Source: Parapristionchus giblindavisi
Taxonomy: Eukaryota; Nematoda; Chromadorea; Rhabditida; Diplogasteridae
Length of the DNA: 64,000 bases
Direction of reading: 5' to 3'
Assembly (NCBI GenBank): GCA_943737045.1
Contig: CALSFV010000246.1
Location: 434,001 to 498,000 of the forward strand
Of the stretch, positions 36,837 to 52,971 are shown piece after piece. Each line of letters begins with the position of its first letter. The stretch's first letter is position 1. The notes beneath the pieces were generated by a model. That model saw only the letters and a program-made list of their open reading frames with translations. It made no database searches and was not told the DNA's origin. Position numbers and translations under genes: made by a program.

Positions 36837-37300
36837 TTAACTTGTACTCATCCCCTTTCTGTATATGCTTCTCCACTTGCCACTTGTAAATCATAATGTT
36901 AATTATAAGCAATATATATTATTAATTATATTAAACATGTGAATAGTAGTCACAACAATTCATCGTGTATTAGGAAACGTCTCCTTCAATTGTGTGTAAT
37001 TGTATAGGGTAGCCGAGCAGCCATCATTTATCTTGGATTTCTTTTGTTTTATATATATATATATATATGTGTGTGTGTTTGCTCTGATGGAAGAAGTGAA
37101 TAAAGAGTGATTGTATTGATCTAGATTTAATGTTTCTCTAACAAAGAGGGTATATTAGTTATTCCCAACATAGTCTATTCCTTTGCAGTCGCTCCATTGA
37201 CACGTGTATCTATCTCTATCCATTTGCATCCTCTCGTTTTTCTTTCGTATTCTTTATTTCATTTGTAGTATTCTATGAGTGTGTTCTTATTGTATTACAG

Positions 37301-40300
37301 ATGAAATATCTCTTGGTTCTTGTGTTTGGAATAGTTGTTCATTCTCAACATACTGCATTCTTTCGTCGATTCGAATACAAACATTCATTCCGTGCTCCTA
37401 ATCTAGCTCAAAGAGATGGAAGTATTCCCTTCTGGAGTGTAAGTATGATTTGATAGTCATCCATATTATATTGATATATTTAGATTGCTGGAGATGCTCT
37501 TGCATCGGGTGAACAACTTCGTCTTGCTCCTTCTATGAGATCTCGTAAAGGTATTGCATGGAATAAACGACCAATGACTGAAAGTGAAGACTTTGAATTG
37601 GAAATGTCATTCAAGATTACTGGACAAGGAAGAATTGGAGCTGATGGACTTGCACTTTGGTAATATATTGTACTTTATATCATATAAATTATATGGTTAC
37701 ATCTTAATATATATTGTAGATATAATAGAGAATATTCCCTATTTGAGGTTCACTGCTCAACCTGGTACTATTGGACCTGTCTTTGGTGCTAATGATTATT
37801 GGACTGGAATGGGTCTTTTCTTCGATTCATTTGATAATGATGGACAAAAGAACAATCCTGTAGTTGCTCTTATGATGAATGATGGTACTCGTTCGTATGA
37901 TCATCATACTGATGGTAGTCAACAACTACTCAATTCTTGTCAAAAGGTATTATCCCCTAGTTATTTTGTAAACTCGTAAAGTGTTCTGGATATTAAACAA
38001 TATATTTCTTTAACAGGATTTTCGCAATAAGCCATATCCTTCAAGAGTTAAGATAGAGTATGCCAGAAATGTTCTCACGGTCAGTTTGTCGATTATTTTT
38101 ATATCCAACTACTGTGCACTAATATAAATTCGTAATTGATCTCCTCATAATTCTTATAATTATATCACGCCTTTCACAAGAGGATCGAGCTGACAATGAG
38201 TGTGGAAAAAAAGCGAAAATGGCACTTTTTCGCTAAAACGCACCCGAAGCGAGAAATTCGTGCTCAAAGTTGGGACTTCCTCTTACCGAACCGGTGTATT
38301 GAGCTCCAAAATGAAAAATGCATAAACAGACTTTGGGGGCTGGTAGGGCATGCCTAGAGATATCCAAAAATGGCCCTAACTCATTTCACCATTTTCGCTT
38401 TTCCCCAATAATTGGTAATTTAGTTCGATTCTCTCGTGATAGACGTTATATTCAGACATGGCCCATGGTTATCCCATGGGATAGACTCACCCGAAAATTT
38501 TTTTAAAAGTTGGTAACCCACCCGCAAAATTTCGAAAAATGTTGACTTGAAAAAAATATTCATTAATCAATCATGTCGAAAAAAAATTGAAGAAAGGAGT
38601 ATGGTAACAAATTAATAAATGAGTACGAATATGAGAAGATTACGATCTTTAAGAGTTCAGTAAAGTGATAATAGTACGCTGTGTCGGAATTTAACGTTAA
38701 CAAGAACTGAAATATGAATTGATTAAAAAAAAATTCGTTAGAGCGTTATCCCACCGTAGGTACCATGGGATAACGCGCTGGAAAACCTCTTAAACGCCAT
38801 GAACACTAAATTTCTTGAGTTTCATGTTTTTCTCTGTCGGTACCCGATCTGATTAAGATACTATGCATGTAATATAGTATAGTATTGAACGAAATCGCAT
38901 ATTATTAAAATCAGTTCTCGTTCTTACTGTACGATAAATAGTCTAACTGTCAACTGAAATAATAACGGAATTTTTTTAAAAGTTTTAATTTCCCCCATTT
39001 TTTGTGTACCCACCCGCATTTTTTTGCCGAAAATCTACGTTACCCACCCGCATTTTTTGGCCGTGGGATAACCATGGACCATGTCTGGTCATATTATTCT
39101 TCGTCACTGACAATCCCTGTATTCATTTATGAAAGAAAAATTTGAAATTTCTTTTCAGGGTTGTCTATAGCCTGAATAGATCTTTAAAAAATCAATAATA
39201 TTATAATTATTTTCTTTATGCGATACAATACAAAGATGATTGTAGATCATCGATAGTGAACATAGGTCGAATAGAACGTTACAAATTTTCAAAATTCTGC
39301 CAGAAAAAAAAATCCCAAAATACGGCCGTGATTCGTAGTTTGTAACGTACTTTTCTTTGATAGTGAAGTATGCATAAATACGATGCTACGCTTATAGTTT
39401 CATTTAATCAATTATTTATTGTGTCTACTTGGCAATAGAAACAGCAATAGCAATAGCAGTACATTGTGTGTCAATTCAGGGAATGTGAAAATTTCCTGGC
39501 TTTTCCCGAAAAAAAATTGCCGCACACCTCCTCCTTTAACTCCTCGTTTGAATGAATGTGTTGAGATATCAATAGATGATGGAATGACAGCAACTCCTCG
39601 TTATCAATTATGTATGAGATCTGAGAATATATTCCTTCCTCGTAATGGATACTTTGGTATATCTGCAGCTACTGGAGGATTAGCTGGTTAGTCTTTAATC
39701 AATATATGAATAACCAATTTCATAAATATTTAGATGATCATGATGTGGTTGACTTCTCTGTCTATTCACTTCATTCTGAAGCTCCTCGTCCCGCTTCTAG
39801 TCAACAACTACCACAAGAAGAGAAACAAAAGTAATATTAATGTATTGATTAAAGTGTTTAGTTTAACTGTGAATCTTGATAGATACGATGCCGAGTTCGA
39901 AAGACAAATGAATGAATATGAATCAGAGAGAGCAAAGTTCAAAGAGGCTCATCCTGATAAGGCTAAAGAAGATGAAATGGATGATGATCCACTTAAATAC
40001 TTTGAAGATGCAACTGCTAGAGAGCTTAGACTTATATATGAAGCACAAAATGGAATTCATCAAGTATCTTTATCAATTATTTATTTTTTGCCAGTTCGAC
40101 AAATAGGCTTGGGTTTAAATTTTCGTCCATATGCTGTGGAACCCCCCCCCCGTATTCTAGTTTAATAAAACAGCGTTCACAGCGACTAATATACCTTGTC
40201 ATCTAATAAAAATAACAGCTGCGTCTAGTTAACATGATTTTTTCAGTTTTCAAAATCTTGTGAACATTTGTCATATTTTGTCACAAATAGTTTACTTTTT

Positions 40301-42870
40301 TTCTTTTTTTTTCGTTTTGACGGTATATGCGCTTGGCACCGTGTCAAGAAGCAATTTCTTGACAGCCGTTTCCTATTATTAACGGTGATAAGAAATTTCG
40401 GGGAAAAATTGGGAAAATATCGTTTGGGAAAAAAATCGGAAAATCAAACTGGGGAGTAGCCATTGGGCAAACCGAAGTTTTTTTTCCGGAAAATCAATTC
40501 CGGAAAAGGACATTTCGGAAAGTTTATGAATACTGCTATAATCTTGACATGCATAATGTTTTGCGCAAGGAAAATTTTCCGAGGTATCCTTTTCCGAAAT
40601 GTCCTTTTCACCAATTGTATTTCCCAACGTCGGCTTTCTCCCATTTGTTATTTTAAAAAATTTTCCGAAATGTCTTATCATCTTATTCACGTGAAGAAAA
40701 TACATTAGTACCATTAATTTCAGTGTTGAAATTTTGGTTTAAGTTTATGCGATTATTGTGTGATGTAATATGCATAAGTTGTAGGTGATGAGAAATATGG
40801 ATGAGAAGTTGAAGGAGATTCAAACAACTCAAAGATCAGGTGGTCTTGTTCAACAACAAGGAGGGCAACCTATTCATGTATCTGGTGGTAATCAATATTA
40901 TATAACACACTATCTGAGAGAATTCAACAACCTTTTTTTTCTTGGTATTGACGAAAAATGAATTTTCCTGTTTTATGTATGATAATTACAGGCTCCATGA
41001 GTGAAGTACACTGGTACTTGGAAATATCTTCCAATTGAAAATGCGCTTCAGGGGCTGCGTTTGGTGTAGTTTGGCGACTTTCACTAACAATTTTATTTCG
41101 ATGCTAATCGATTCGTGAGTGGGCGCAATCGAATCCTTGGCTAATGCTAAGAAACTATTACCGAGTAGAGTTTTTCGATCAACGGTCAACGAACGCTGGA
41201 ATTGTGAATTTTTGAAAAAAATTTTACATTAAATTAATTCTCACTATTTTCCCATGGCGAACTACAATTTTTTATTTGCTTAATAGCTTCTACTTATCAT
41301 AACACATCTTTAGTTTAAAAAGTATACTTTTTTTTAAATTACAAGTTTGTGAACGAGTCAATTTTGTTTGTTGAACTTAATTATGGTGAGGAATGGCGAC
41401 GTTTTCTAAAAAGTTTATTTCTAATAAAATCGATTCGGGAGTGGGCGCATTCGAATCCTTGTCTAATTATAAGAAACTATTACTAAGGAGAGTTTTTCGA
41501 TCAACCGTCAACAAACGCTGGAATTGGGAATTTTTGAAAAAAAAATGTTTACAATAAATTAATTAGTATTTTCCATAGCGAATGTAAACTTTTTATTTTC
41601 TCAATCGCTTCTACATAGTGAGAATTACGGAAAATAGTGAGAATTAATTTAATGTAAACATTTTTTTCGAAAATTCCCAATTCCAGCGTTCGTTGACCGT
41701 TGATCGAAAAACTCACCTAAGCAATAGTTTCTTAGAATTAGACAAGTATTCGAATGCGTCCACTCCCGAATCGATTGGATCAGAAATAAACTTTTTAGAA
41801 AACATCGCCAATCCTCACCATAATTAAATTCAACAAACAAAATTGATTCGTTCACAAACTTGTAATTTAAAAAAAAATTATACTTTTTAAAATAAAGATG
41901 TGTTATGATATGTAGAAGCTATTAAGCAAATAAAAAATTGTAGTTCGCCATGGGAAAATAGTGAGACTTAATTTAATGTAAAATTTTTGTCGAATATTCC
42001 AAAATTCCAGCCTTCGTTAACCGTTGATCAAAAACTCTCCTTGACAATAGTTTCTTAGAATTCGCCAAGGAGTCGATCGCACCCTCTTCCGAATCGATTG
42101 GGTTCGAAATAAACTTTTTAAGAAAAGTCGCCAAATCGTTGTGTGGTCACCCCCTGAAGCGAATTTTCAATTGGAAGGAATTTCCAAGTACCAGTGTTCT
42201 TCACTCATGGAGCCTGTAATTATCATGCATAAAACAGGAAAATTCATTTTTCGTCAATACCACACTTATGTGGATTTTCTCAGATAGCGTGATATATCTC
42301 TTGATATGGATTAATCAATTTGTTATAGGAGGAGGGGCCAGTTTTGCAATGCATGAGAAGAATGAAGTACTCCAAACATTGAGGGATATGAGTGCATCTC
42401 TGAAAGATATGAAGAGCTATGTAAATGAAATATTTACAAAAACATACAATCTTGAACAGAAATGGGGACAAGGAGCACCTCAGGTGAGTGTAACATATTA
42501 ATGAATAAAATGATATAATATGATATAGGGAGGAGGAGCAGTTGTTAATGGTGGGAATGATCATATCGCTCATCAAAAACTAGATAATCTCTTGAATGAA
42601 GTACGAACAGTACGAGCTAATCAAATCAATCAGGTATATTTGATAAGATGTATTAGTATTAGTATATCATATATTATAGGGAGGATCAGTTCCTGTTGGT
42701 GGTTGTCCTTCTTCTCTTTCAAATACATTCTTTATAACAATTATATTCATTCAAGCAATTGTCATTATTGGATTCGTCTATGTTAGGTATTCCAACCAAT
42801 CAAAACCGTTCAATTTAATCTTTATACTATTTCATTCAGGACGAAGCAGGACAAGGCCAAATTCTACTAA
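37301..42870 (+). CDS. ile-1: ERGIC-53/LMAN1-type L-type lectin cargo receptor
   Basis: This is a type I membrane lectin that carries glycoproteins from ER to Golgi. ATG 37301 follows directly on TGTATTACAG. The signal peptide is MKYLLVLVFGIVVHSQ; then FRRFEYKHSFRAPNLAQRDG, PFWSIAGDAL, EMSFKITGQGRIGADGLALW, GPVFGANDYWTGMGLFFDSF and DFRNKPYPSRVKIEYARNVL, all family motifs with the Asp/Asn metal-site residues. After the long intron (about 38077-39568) come ISIDDGMTATPRY, GHFG-type FGISAATGGLADDHDVV, a coiled-coil stalk with YEAQNGIHQ and MDEKLKEIQTTQRSG, a C-terminal membrane span NTFFITIIFIQAIVIIGFV and the short cytosolic tail RTKQDKAKFY. The tail resembles the K/R-x-F-F ER-export signal, with FY in place of FF. 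Two introns carry large insertions (element X copy 2; foldback G). Confidence 0.93.
38453..39087. mobile_element. Element X copy 2, uninterrupted (635 bp)
   Basis: Ends CAGACATGGCCCATGG and CCATGGACCATGTCTG. Flanking 8-mers GTTATATT and GTCATATT agree at 7 of 8 positions, hinting at a hAT-type duplication. It supplies the empty sites for foldback A (single TTAA at 38697-38700) and for the mariner (TA near 38877). Confidence 0.85.
40130..40330. repeat. Partial copy of the pash-1 intron inverted-repeat family
   Basis: AACAGCGTTCACAG, ATCTAATAAAAA and the end AATCTTGTGAAC...TTTTTCGTTTTGACGGTAT match 2100-2333 in the same order. It lies in an ile-1 intron. Confidence 0.6.
40916..42291. mobile_element. 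Foldback element G (1.38 kb) in ile-1 intron
   Basis: Ends CACACTATCTGAGAGAATTC and, inverted, CACGCTATCTGAGAAAATCC; the inward arms match for about 650 bases each. Each arm itself holds two direct copies of a segment containing CCAGCGTTCGTTGACCGTTG (four in all, near 41200, 41510, 41690 and 42010). The flanking ATATA may be a duplication; I am not sure. Confidence 0.85.
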
Positions 42871-43119
42871 ACATAACGGGTCTTACACTTTCCCCATATC
42901 GAATTATGTGATAGATTTTTTAATAATTATCAAAAATTGTTTACAGTGTGAACCCCTCGATATTTGTGATGGACAATTTGATTCATAGGGTGCTTTTATG
43001 GTGTTTGCTACTCGACGATTCTTTTACTAAATGATTAAATTTAAAAAAAAGAAATTAGATTTTTTTATTGAAAAATGTTTCGTGCCTACATTAAGTAACG
43101 TAATGGTGAATGAAATGTA
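42871..43119. other. Convergent intergenic region (ile-1 / fdps-1)
   Basis: 249 AT-rich bases between two converging genes. Nothing else seen. Confidence 0.7.
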
Positions 43120-44788
43120 TTATTTTTGCCTTTGAACAATGTCATTAACTAGATCGTGAAGTACAGCGGAAATGTTCTTATTTGATAATTGTTTGATATC
43201 GTATATCAAGTTGGATGAATATTCCTTTTCGAATTGTTTGAATTGATGAGATAACTTGAGAATATGGTAGATCTCTCTTACTCCATCTTCATCATTACAT
43301 TCTCCATACAATTTCTAAAAAATAGTAAGATATAAATTGAAGATATGAATTAATTTAACCTTGAATCGATCCAATTCTTTGTTTCCTTTCTTCTCCATCA
43401 ATTGAAGCGCTTTACATGATAACCAAGTACATTTTCCTTCTCTGATATCAGATCCAATCTATAATGAATTGTGATCTAATGAATCGATATGTGGACTACC
43501 TTTCCAGTTATACTACTCTTTCCATATACATCTAACCAATCATCTTGACATTGGAATAGATAACCAATTCTCAATGCAATATTAACAATATCATCTAATC
43601 CATCTCTCATCCCACCTCCAAGAACACCTCAAACACACATATTGTTCACCATGTGTAGGCATCTCGGTCGAGACACATTAGGCCCATCATTCATTTCTGA
43701 GGGATGATTATTTTTTACTCTCGAAAACTTGATAATGATTGTCGGTGTCTTGAAATAGTATTTTTTTAAATGATTTAAAAGTTGCTGAAAGGTAAACGGC
43801 AAATCATTCTGAAAATAGATGAGATTCGGATTTACTCACACACAGCGTTTGTTTTTTTTAATATTCATCCCCTCAGAAATAAATGATGCGCATGACGTGT
43901 TAAAGATTCGACCGCTGAATATGAGTTTATAGAAGAAGTATGAAATTTGATACCTATACGAAGTGGAAGAACAAATGAATAATGACTCGTTTTATATTCC
44001 ACCAATTGTTCATATCTCAAAATGGATTGGTGTAGATAAACCCGATGATTGTACTTACCTTTGCCATGAGAAATCATCTACTTTCTTTGAAGTAGCTGTA
44101 TCTAACAGTTGTCCAATTGTAGTCTTCTGAACAGCATCTGAGAATGCTTCAATGGCTACTTTCTAGAAGTATAGTATATCATAATAATGAATGATATCAA
44201 TAAAATATATAGATATACTTCATTAGGATGATTTTTGAATGATTGTGCTATTTCATTTTGAGAAGCTAAAAGTAGAAGAAAAGAGTCATTGATTGCCGAT
44301 AATCCAATTCCAGGCTGTAAAAGTATACGGTATCATGAGATATTATTGATTTCTTGATAGAATTACCATTCGATGCCAACAAATATGACCTCTTCTTGTT
44401 TGTGATTCATCCATTATATCATCAGCAACGAGAAGAAATGATTGAAGCTCAATATAATACAACTTATCTCATAGTAAAACATAATAGAACTCAATACAAT
44501 TTCTATTGAAGCAGCTGCACGAAGAATCGATGGTGAATTCATATTAGAAGGATTGACGGCATTATGTAAATTTAATACCATTTTAGCACGATTAAGCTTA
44601 AATTATAAAATAATAATGAATTAAGATAGGATATATGAGTATACCTTTCCATTACCTACATTATGATGTAATAATGATTGTAGTCTTAATGATACAAGAG
44701 ATTCTTCATGTGAAGGAAGATTTCTTGTAAATAATCCAATTATATTATTAGATGAACAAGCTAAAGCACTCCGTAGTGCTTTCTCCAT
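43120..44788 (-). CDS. fdps-1: Farnesyl-diphosphate synthase
   Basis: It condenses DMAPP/GPP with IPP to farnesyl diphosphate for the mevalonate pathway. ATG 44788 (MEKALRSALACSSNNIIGLF). The first aspartate-rich motif is in ELQSFLLVADDIMDESQTRR; the second in GYLFQCQDDWLDVYGKSSIT followed by GKIGSDIREGKCTWLSCKAL. The C-terminus is KLYGECNDEDGV...DIVQRQK. Just before DDIMD the sequence is FL where vertebrate enzymes have the FF pair that helps set chain length. An intron (about 43620-44060) contains a 200-bp inverted repeat (CATCATTCATTTCTGAGGGATGA type). It is the last gene of the - strand cluster, 192 bases after WAVE. Confidence 0.92.
43686..43888. repeat. Inverted repeat in fdps-1 intron
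   Basis: CATCATTCATTTCTGAGGG at the left is inverted as CCCTCAGAAATAAATGATG at the right, about 200 bases apart. It looks like a small foldback; exact ends are not settled. Confidence 0.55.
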
Positions 44789-44980
44789 TCTGATATGCGC
44801 AATCAATTAACCATTTGTGCGATGCTCTGGATTACGGTAGCATTGAGGCAAATCTACTCCAAACAATTTTTTAATCGATTAAATGCAAATGTTTATTAAC
44901 GTTAATTAATGAATTGGACAAATATAAATAGATTAAAGCAAAAAAGGAAGCAATTGATAGATATAATAGAGTAAATATAA

Positions 44981-47199
44981 TCAATCCCAATCTTCTTCAT
45001 CATCATTATCATAATCATCATCATCATCATCATCAATTCCATATACTTGTTCCATTCTTTTCTTCAATATAGCAGCAACATCCATTCCTCCTTCATCTTC
45101 TTTAGCAGCAGCCGCCTCTTCTTCCAATCGAACCTTTCTCAGTTTGTGACCTGCATGAATCTCAGCAAGAAGATCAGATCGATTATTATCTCCATTTCGA
45201 GGTGTTACTGAAGAACCTACAATATACAATATTATATTGAATAATGAATATAATATATAATACCAGCTGCACTAGCAAATGAAGCAACAGCATTAGATAT
45301 TTGAGGAGGAGGAGGTGGAGGAGGGGGTGGTGGTATTGTAGATTGAGATGATATTGGAACTATTGAGGCTACTTCCATTTCCATCAATTCAATTGGTGCT
45401 CCAACAATCTACAATGAATATAATGGAAGGGAATGGAATGAATATTCATACTTGATTGTTCATAATAGTACTATTATTCATCAATTGTGGTGGTGGAGGT
45501 GGAAGTGCATCATCTTCTTCTTCTCCCTCTATTTCTTTCATCCATCCTTCTCTATTATCATCTATTGAAGACACTCCGATTAATGATGATACTGGCTACA
45601 AAATCAATCGATAAATAAAAACACGGAGATAATGAGAGTACCTCGATAACATTATTGATATGATGATGTTGATGCATTGTTGGTCTACTCATTCCATGTG
45701 GAATACTCAATGGTTGTATTGATTGAGACTATAATGAATCATTAAAATACACATAATAGATATATTGAATCAATGAATACCTCTTTATATTCTTCTCTAT
45801 CTTTCCATTCTCTTCTTTGTATTCCTAATGCAGCAGGTGCTTGATATTCATCAGGGAAAGACAGAGCTCCTTTTCTACCCAATGATGATACCAATCTAAC
45901 ATCATCATCATATATCATCAATATTTACAGTACACCTTAGCATATAATTAACCATTCCTTCTTAATAAGATTATATATATATCAACCTATATATATTCTT
46001 ATTAAGAAGGATGTATCAAACTCAAACTCAATCTCAATCTCAATCTCATATAATATAAATATTAATGACCTATTATTATCATCTTGATCTCTTTTGTGTT
46101 TTTGTTTACGTGGACTTCTTCTCTTTTGTCCTTGTGGTCTCATCTATAATATAATCATTCAACCATTTAATAATTATATTTCCTCATAATATCCACAAAA
46201 CGAGAAAAAAATGAAGCATTTGTCAGAAAAATGAAAGTTTTGAAATATTTGATTCATGTCTAAATCTAAATATAGTATTTTTTGAATTATAACAATCACG
46301 CAATGAAAGATACAGCCATAATTAGGTGCAGTAGGGATGAATAGTATGATACAATATACTTTTTTTCACTTTTATCCTACATAAGCGCATTAGGCAAAAA
46401 GCACCTCATAAAGTTTTGAGAAGTATATTCCATTTTTTATAATCATTTCACTTTTTTTTCATTTATATTAATATATTGATGACCTCTCCGCATTCCTTCA
46501 ATATTTCACTTCTCCATAAATCAAAGAAGAATGATGGATTAGTATAATGTGTAAGGGCATTCTCTCGACTTTCTCTGCAAAGATCAAAGATCAAATGAAA
46601 GAATATGAAAGATGTTTATGAATGAATGAATGAAACCTGTATGGATTAAGTAGATCAAGATTAGGTGGAGGAGCACACTTTTCATATTGTTCAACAAGAG
46701 CAGATGGTAATGTCTCTCTACAACAATCAAAGATCAAAGATTAAAAATGAAACAACAATGAACTCACCTATCGAGAGTTCGTTGATCAACAAATGAACTA
46801 CTCTTAAATGCTTTTCTCATTTCAAGTTCATCAAGAGTCCCTTAATTGCATTAATTGATTCATCAAAACATATAAAAAATACCATCATGTTGTAAACTAT
46901 CAATATGCTGTAATCGTTCTCCCAATCTCTCAACTCGACTACTTAATTGAGCAGTCTTATGATCCAATCTCATTGTCTCATGATACATTTCACCAAAGAT
47001 ATGTTCAGCATGTTTTGATAATGATCCTAATTGACTGTAATGGTAATATATGAGACATGAAAGAATAATAATAATGATACCGTATAAGATTAGCAATAGT
47101 TCGATTGGCAACACATTCTAATTCATCCCGTTGTACTTGAGATGGTAGTACTTCTCTATTTAATCTAACTGGACTAACATTCCGACGTGTTAAAGGCAT
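44981..47199 (-). CDS. wve-1: WAVE/SCAR actin-nucleation promoting factor
   Basis: WAVE activates Arp2/3 downstream of Rac. The N-terminal WAVE-homology domain reads MPLTRRNVSPVRLNREVLPS, ELECVANRTIANLIRQLGSL, SKHAEHIFGEMYHE, RMRKAFKSSSFVDQRTLD region and NALTHYTNPSFFFDLWR, the standard order. A basic stretch (KRRSPRKQKHKRDQ) follows, then proline runs of up to ten residues, a WH2 motif (RSDLLAEIHAGHKLRKV) and the central/acidic end (MDVAAILKKRMEQVYG...DDDDDDDY...EEDWD) with the final Trp. ATG 47199 and stop at 44981 are clear. It lies between TIM14 (341 bases upstream) and fdps-1. Confidence 0.96.
45958..46012. repeat. Perfect hairpin in a WAVE intron
   Basis: CCTTCTTAATAAGA TATATATATA ... 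TATATATTCTTATTAAGAAGG is an inverted repeat with a very short loop. Probably intronic; no function inferred. Confidence 0.7.
46195..46460. repeat. Diverged inverted-repeat copy in WAVE intron
   Basis: Ends AACGAGAAAAAAATGAAGCA...TTGTCAGAAAAATG and CACTTTTTTTTCATTT resemble the 1741-2333 family. Weak similarity by eye. Confidence 0.4.
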
Positions 47200-47540
47200 A
47201 TCACTCTATTAATCAATCATATCAATACTTTCATTTTAATCTTTCAAAATGATTCATCTAACGTTGCGGTTGCGTTGCGTCTATACAACAACAACAACAA
47301 AGTCAAGGGAACTTAGGGGAAAAAAACAATAACATTTCATCGTTAAACAAGATATTGAAAAAAATGACGATAACATTATTCACTAAGAGATACACGATAT
47401 GGGGAAAACATTTTATGCTTAACAAATCAATCTGAACAAGTGAGACTTATATACAAATTCTCTTTTGATGTAAAGAATAGTATAACTAAATGAACATTTA
47501 ACCGGTTTGATTATGAGTAATATAAAAGACTATGAATATA

Positions 47541-47977
47541 TTAATCATGACCAGACTTCTCTAATACTTGTTTAGCTTCATTGATTTTAGCTGCTATATA
47601 TGGTGAACCTCCTCTATCAGGATGATTAGCAATCATAATCTTCTTATGAGCTTCTTTCAATTTATTAGACTTAGCACTTGGAGTAATTCCGAGAATCAAT
47701 GCTGCTTCTCTTTTACTCATCTTTTCATCAAAACCGCCACGATGATATTTCTCAAACTGTAATATACATGATCAAATGAATAAATCAATAATAACGTACT
47801 ACACCACCAGGTATCTTCTCTAATTGTTTCTTTAATAATGCTTGATTACGAAGAATACTTCTGGCTCCAAATGCAACTCCAGCCATCAATATACCTGCTG
47901 CTACCAAACCTCCTCCACTCTAAAACTTTATCCTTCAAAATTTCATCGAAAATCAATAATACTAGAAAAATTACCAT
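47541..47977 (-). CDS. dnj-21: TIM14/PAM18 (DNAJC19-type) mitochondrial import co-chaperone
   Basis: A J-protein of the inner-membrane import motor that stimulates mtHsp70. The protein has an N-terminal membrane segment ([20 protein letters not shown]), [20 protein letters not shown] and the J domain end [20 protein letters not shown], with HPD inside [20 protein letters not shown]. The start codon seems to be an exon of its own: ATG (47977-47975) followed at once by GTAATT, with the acceptor TTTTAG before AGTGGAGGAGG. It stops at TAA 47541. Length (about 110 residues) is that of the family. Spacing to RPA12 is 207 bases. Confidence 0.94.
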
Positions 47978-48184
47978 AATGATGCGAAAGTAGGAGAAAT
48001 TGAATAAATAATCTGAAGACGAAATAGAATTGAAGTTGTAATAGTTAGAATATACGGTATAAAAATGGTATATAGAACCAATTGACCAAGTGATATGAAT
48101 CAATAATATCGAATTCATTCATTTATACAAAAATAATGAAATAACAAGAATAACAAATAAGAATTAAGAGAATATAATGGAATA

Positions 48185-48639
48185 CTATGAATATTCAATA
48201 GTTTTATGTTTACAATTAATACAAGTATAGAATACAGTTTGTCCTTCATCAGCTGAACGTGTCTGCAGTGTACTATATGAAGCCTTTCCATTATTACATT
48301 TAGGACATATATGATCAACAATTGAATCAGCTCCTTCCCCATTATCAATATCATCAATTACTCTCTTCTCATATACTTTCTCTAATCTACACACTAATTC
48401 ACGTTTCTTTTCTGAATAAATAATATTACAATCTAATAATTCCTATATATACAATACCTTTGACTAAAGAGACTTGTCCACATAATTTGCACGTAATTTC
48501 ACAAGGAGCTACCTAAATGGAAATGATACAGTCATTAGTACATGATACACCTTTAGAAAGAGAATACCTGAGGGAGAGGAAGAATAGAAGCGCAAATGGA
48601 ACAGAATTCATTTTGAGATGATATGAATGATACTGGCAT
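48185..48639 (-). CDS. RNA polymerase I subunit RPA12 (POLR1H/ZNRD1)
   Basis: A small Pol I subunit with TFIIS-like cleavage function. The N-terminal zinc ribbon has EFCSICASILPLP and CEITCKLCG (CxxC pairs); the C-terminal ribbon has CPKCNNGKASYSTLQTRSAD and EGQTVFYTCINCKH, with the catalytic acidic pair in RSADEGQT. It ends ...KTIEYS. ATG 48639 (MPVSFISSQNEF). Two short introns. Flanking genes on the same strand are ProRS and TIM14. Confidence 0.95.
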
Positions 48640-48936
48640 ATTTATACTCCACAATAAATAATTATTCCAATTTGATATTATTCTTTGACTGTATAGATAA
48701 TGGATAAGGAATGAAAACCTTTTCAGGAGATATCTCGTCAATTGATTAAAACTAATTACTTTATCATATTATACCTCATCCATTCAAACCAAAACAAGAA
48801 ACAAAATGATACATAAATATGATAGAATATGATTGATAACAATAAATGGATAACCTCCCATAATAGATAGAACAAGATATATATAGATTGAATGAAAGAT
48901 ATTGGAAGATTTTCGAATGGAAGAAAGATAAAAAGA

Positions 48937-52739
<3,803 letters not shown>

Positions 52740-52971
52740 TCTATATAACGTCTAAATAATAAATAATATGACACCAATAACATTACATTATATAACACAA
52801 AACATGATTCATGCAGTATATACGAGTCTTGTGCAAGTAAATAATAGATACTATTTCAGAATTCAAACTCCATATTAATCACATCAATAACAAAAAAAAT
52901 GTTTCAAAAAATAGTTTATACAGAATTAATTATGATGATTATTTAAAAAGAATAAAAGAATAACGATACAA

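Noticed and set aside
40379..40714. Overlapping frames on both strands in an ile-1 intron
   Set aside because: The segment is partly self-complementary (CGGAAAATCAATTCCGG and ACATTTCGGAAA motifs), which creates mirrored frames; too diverged to call as a defined element.
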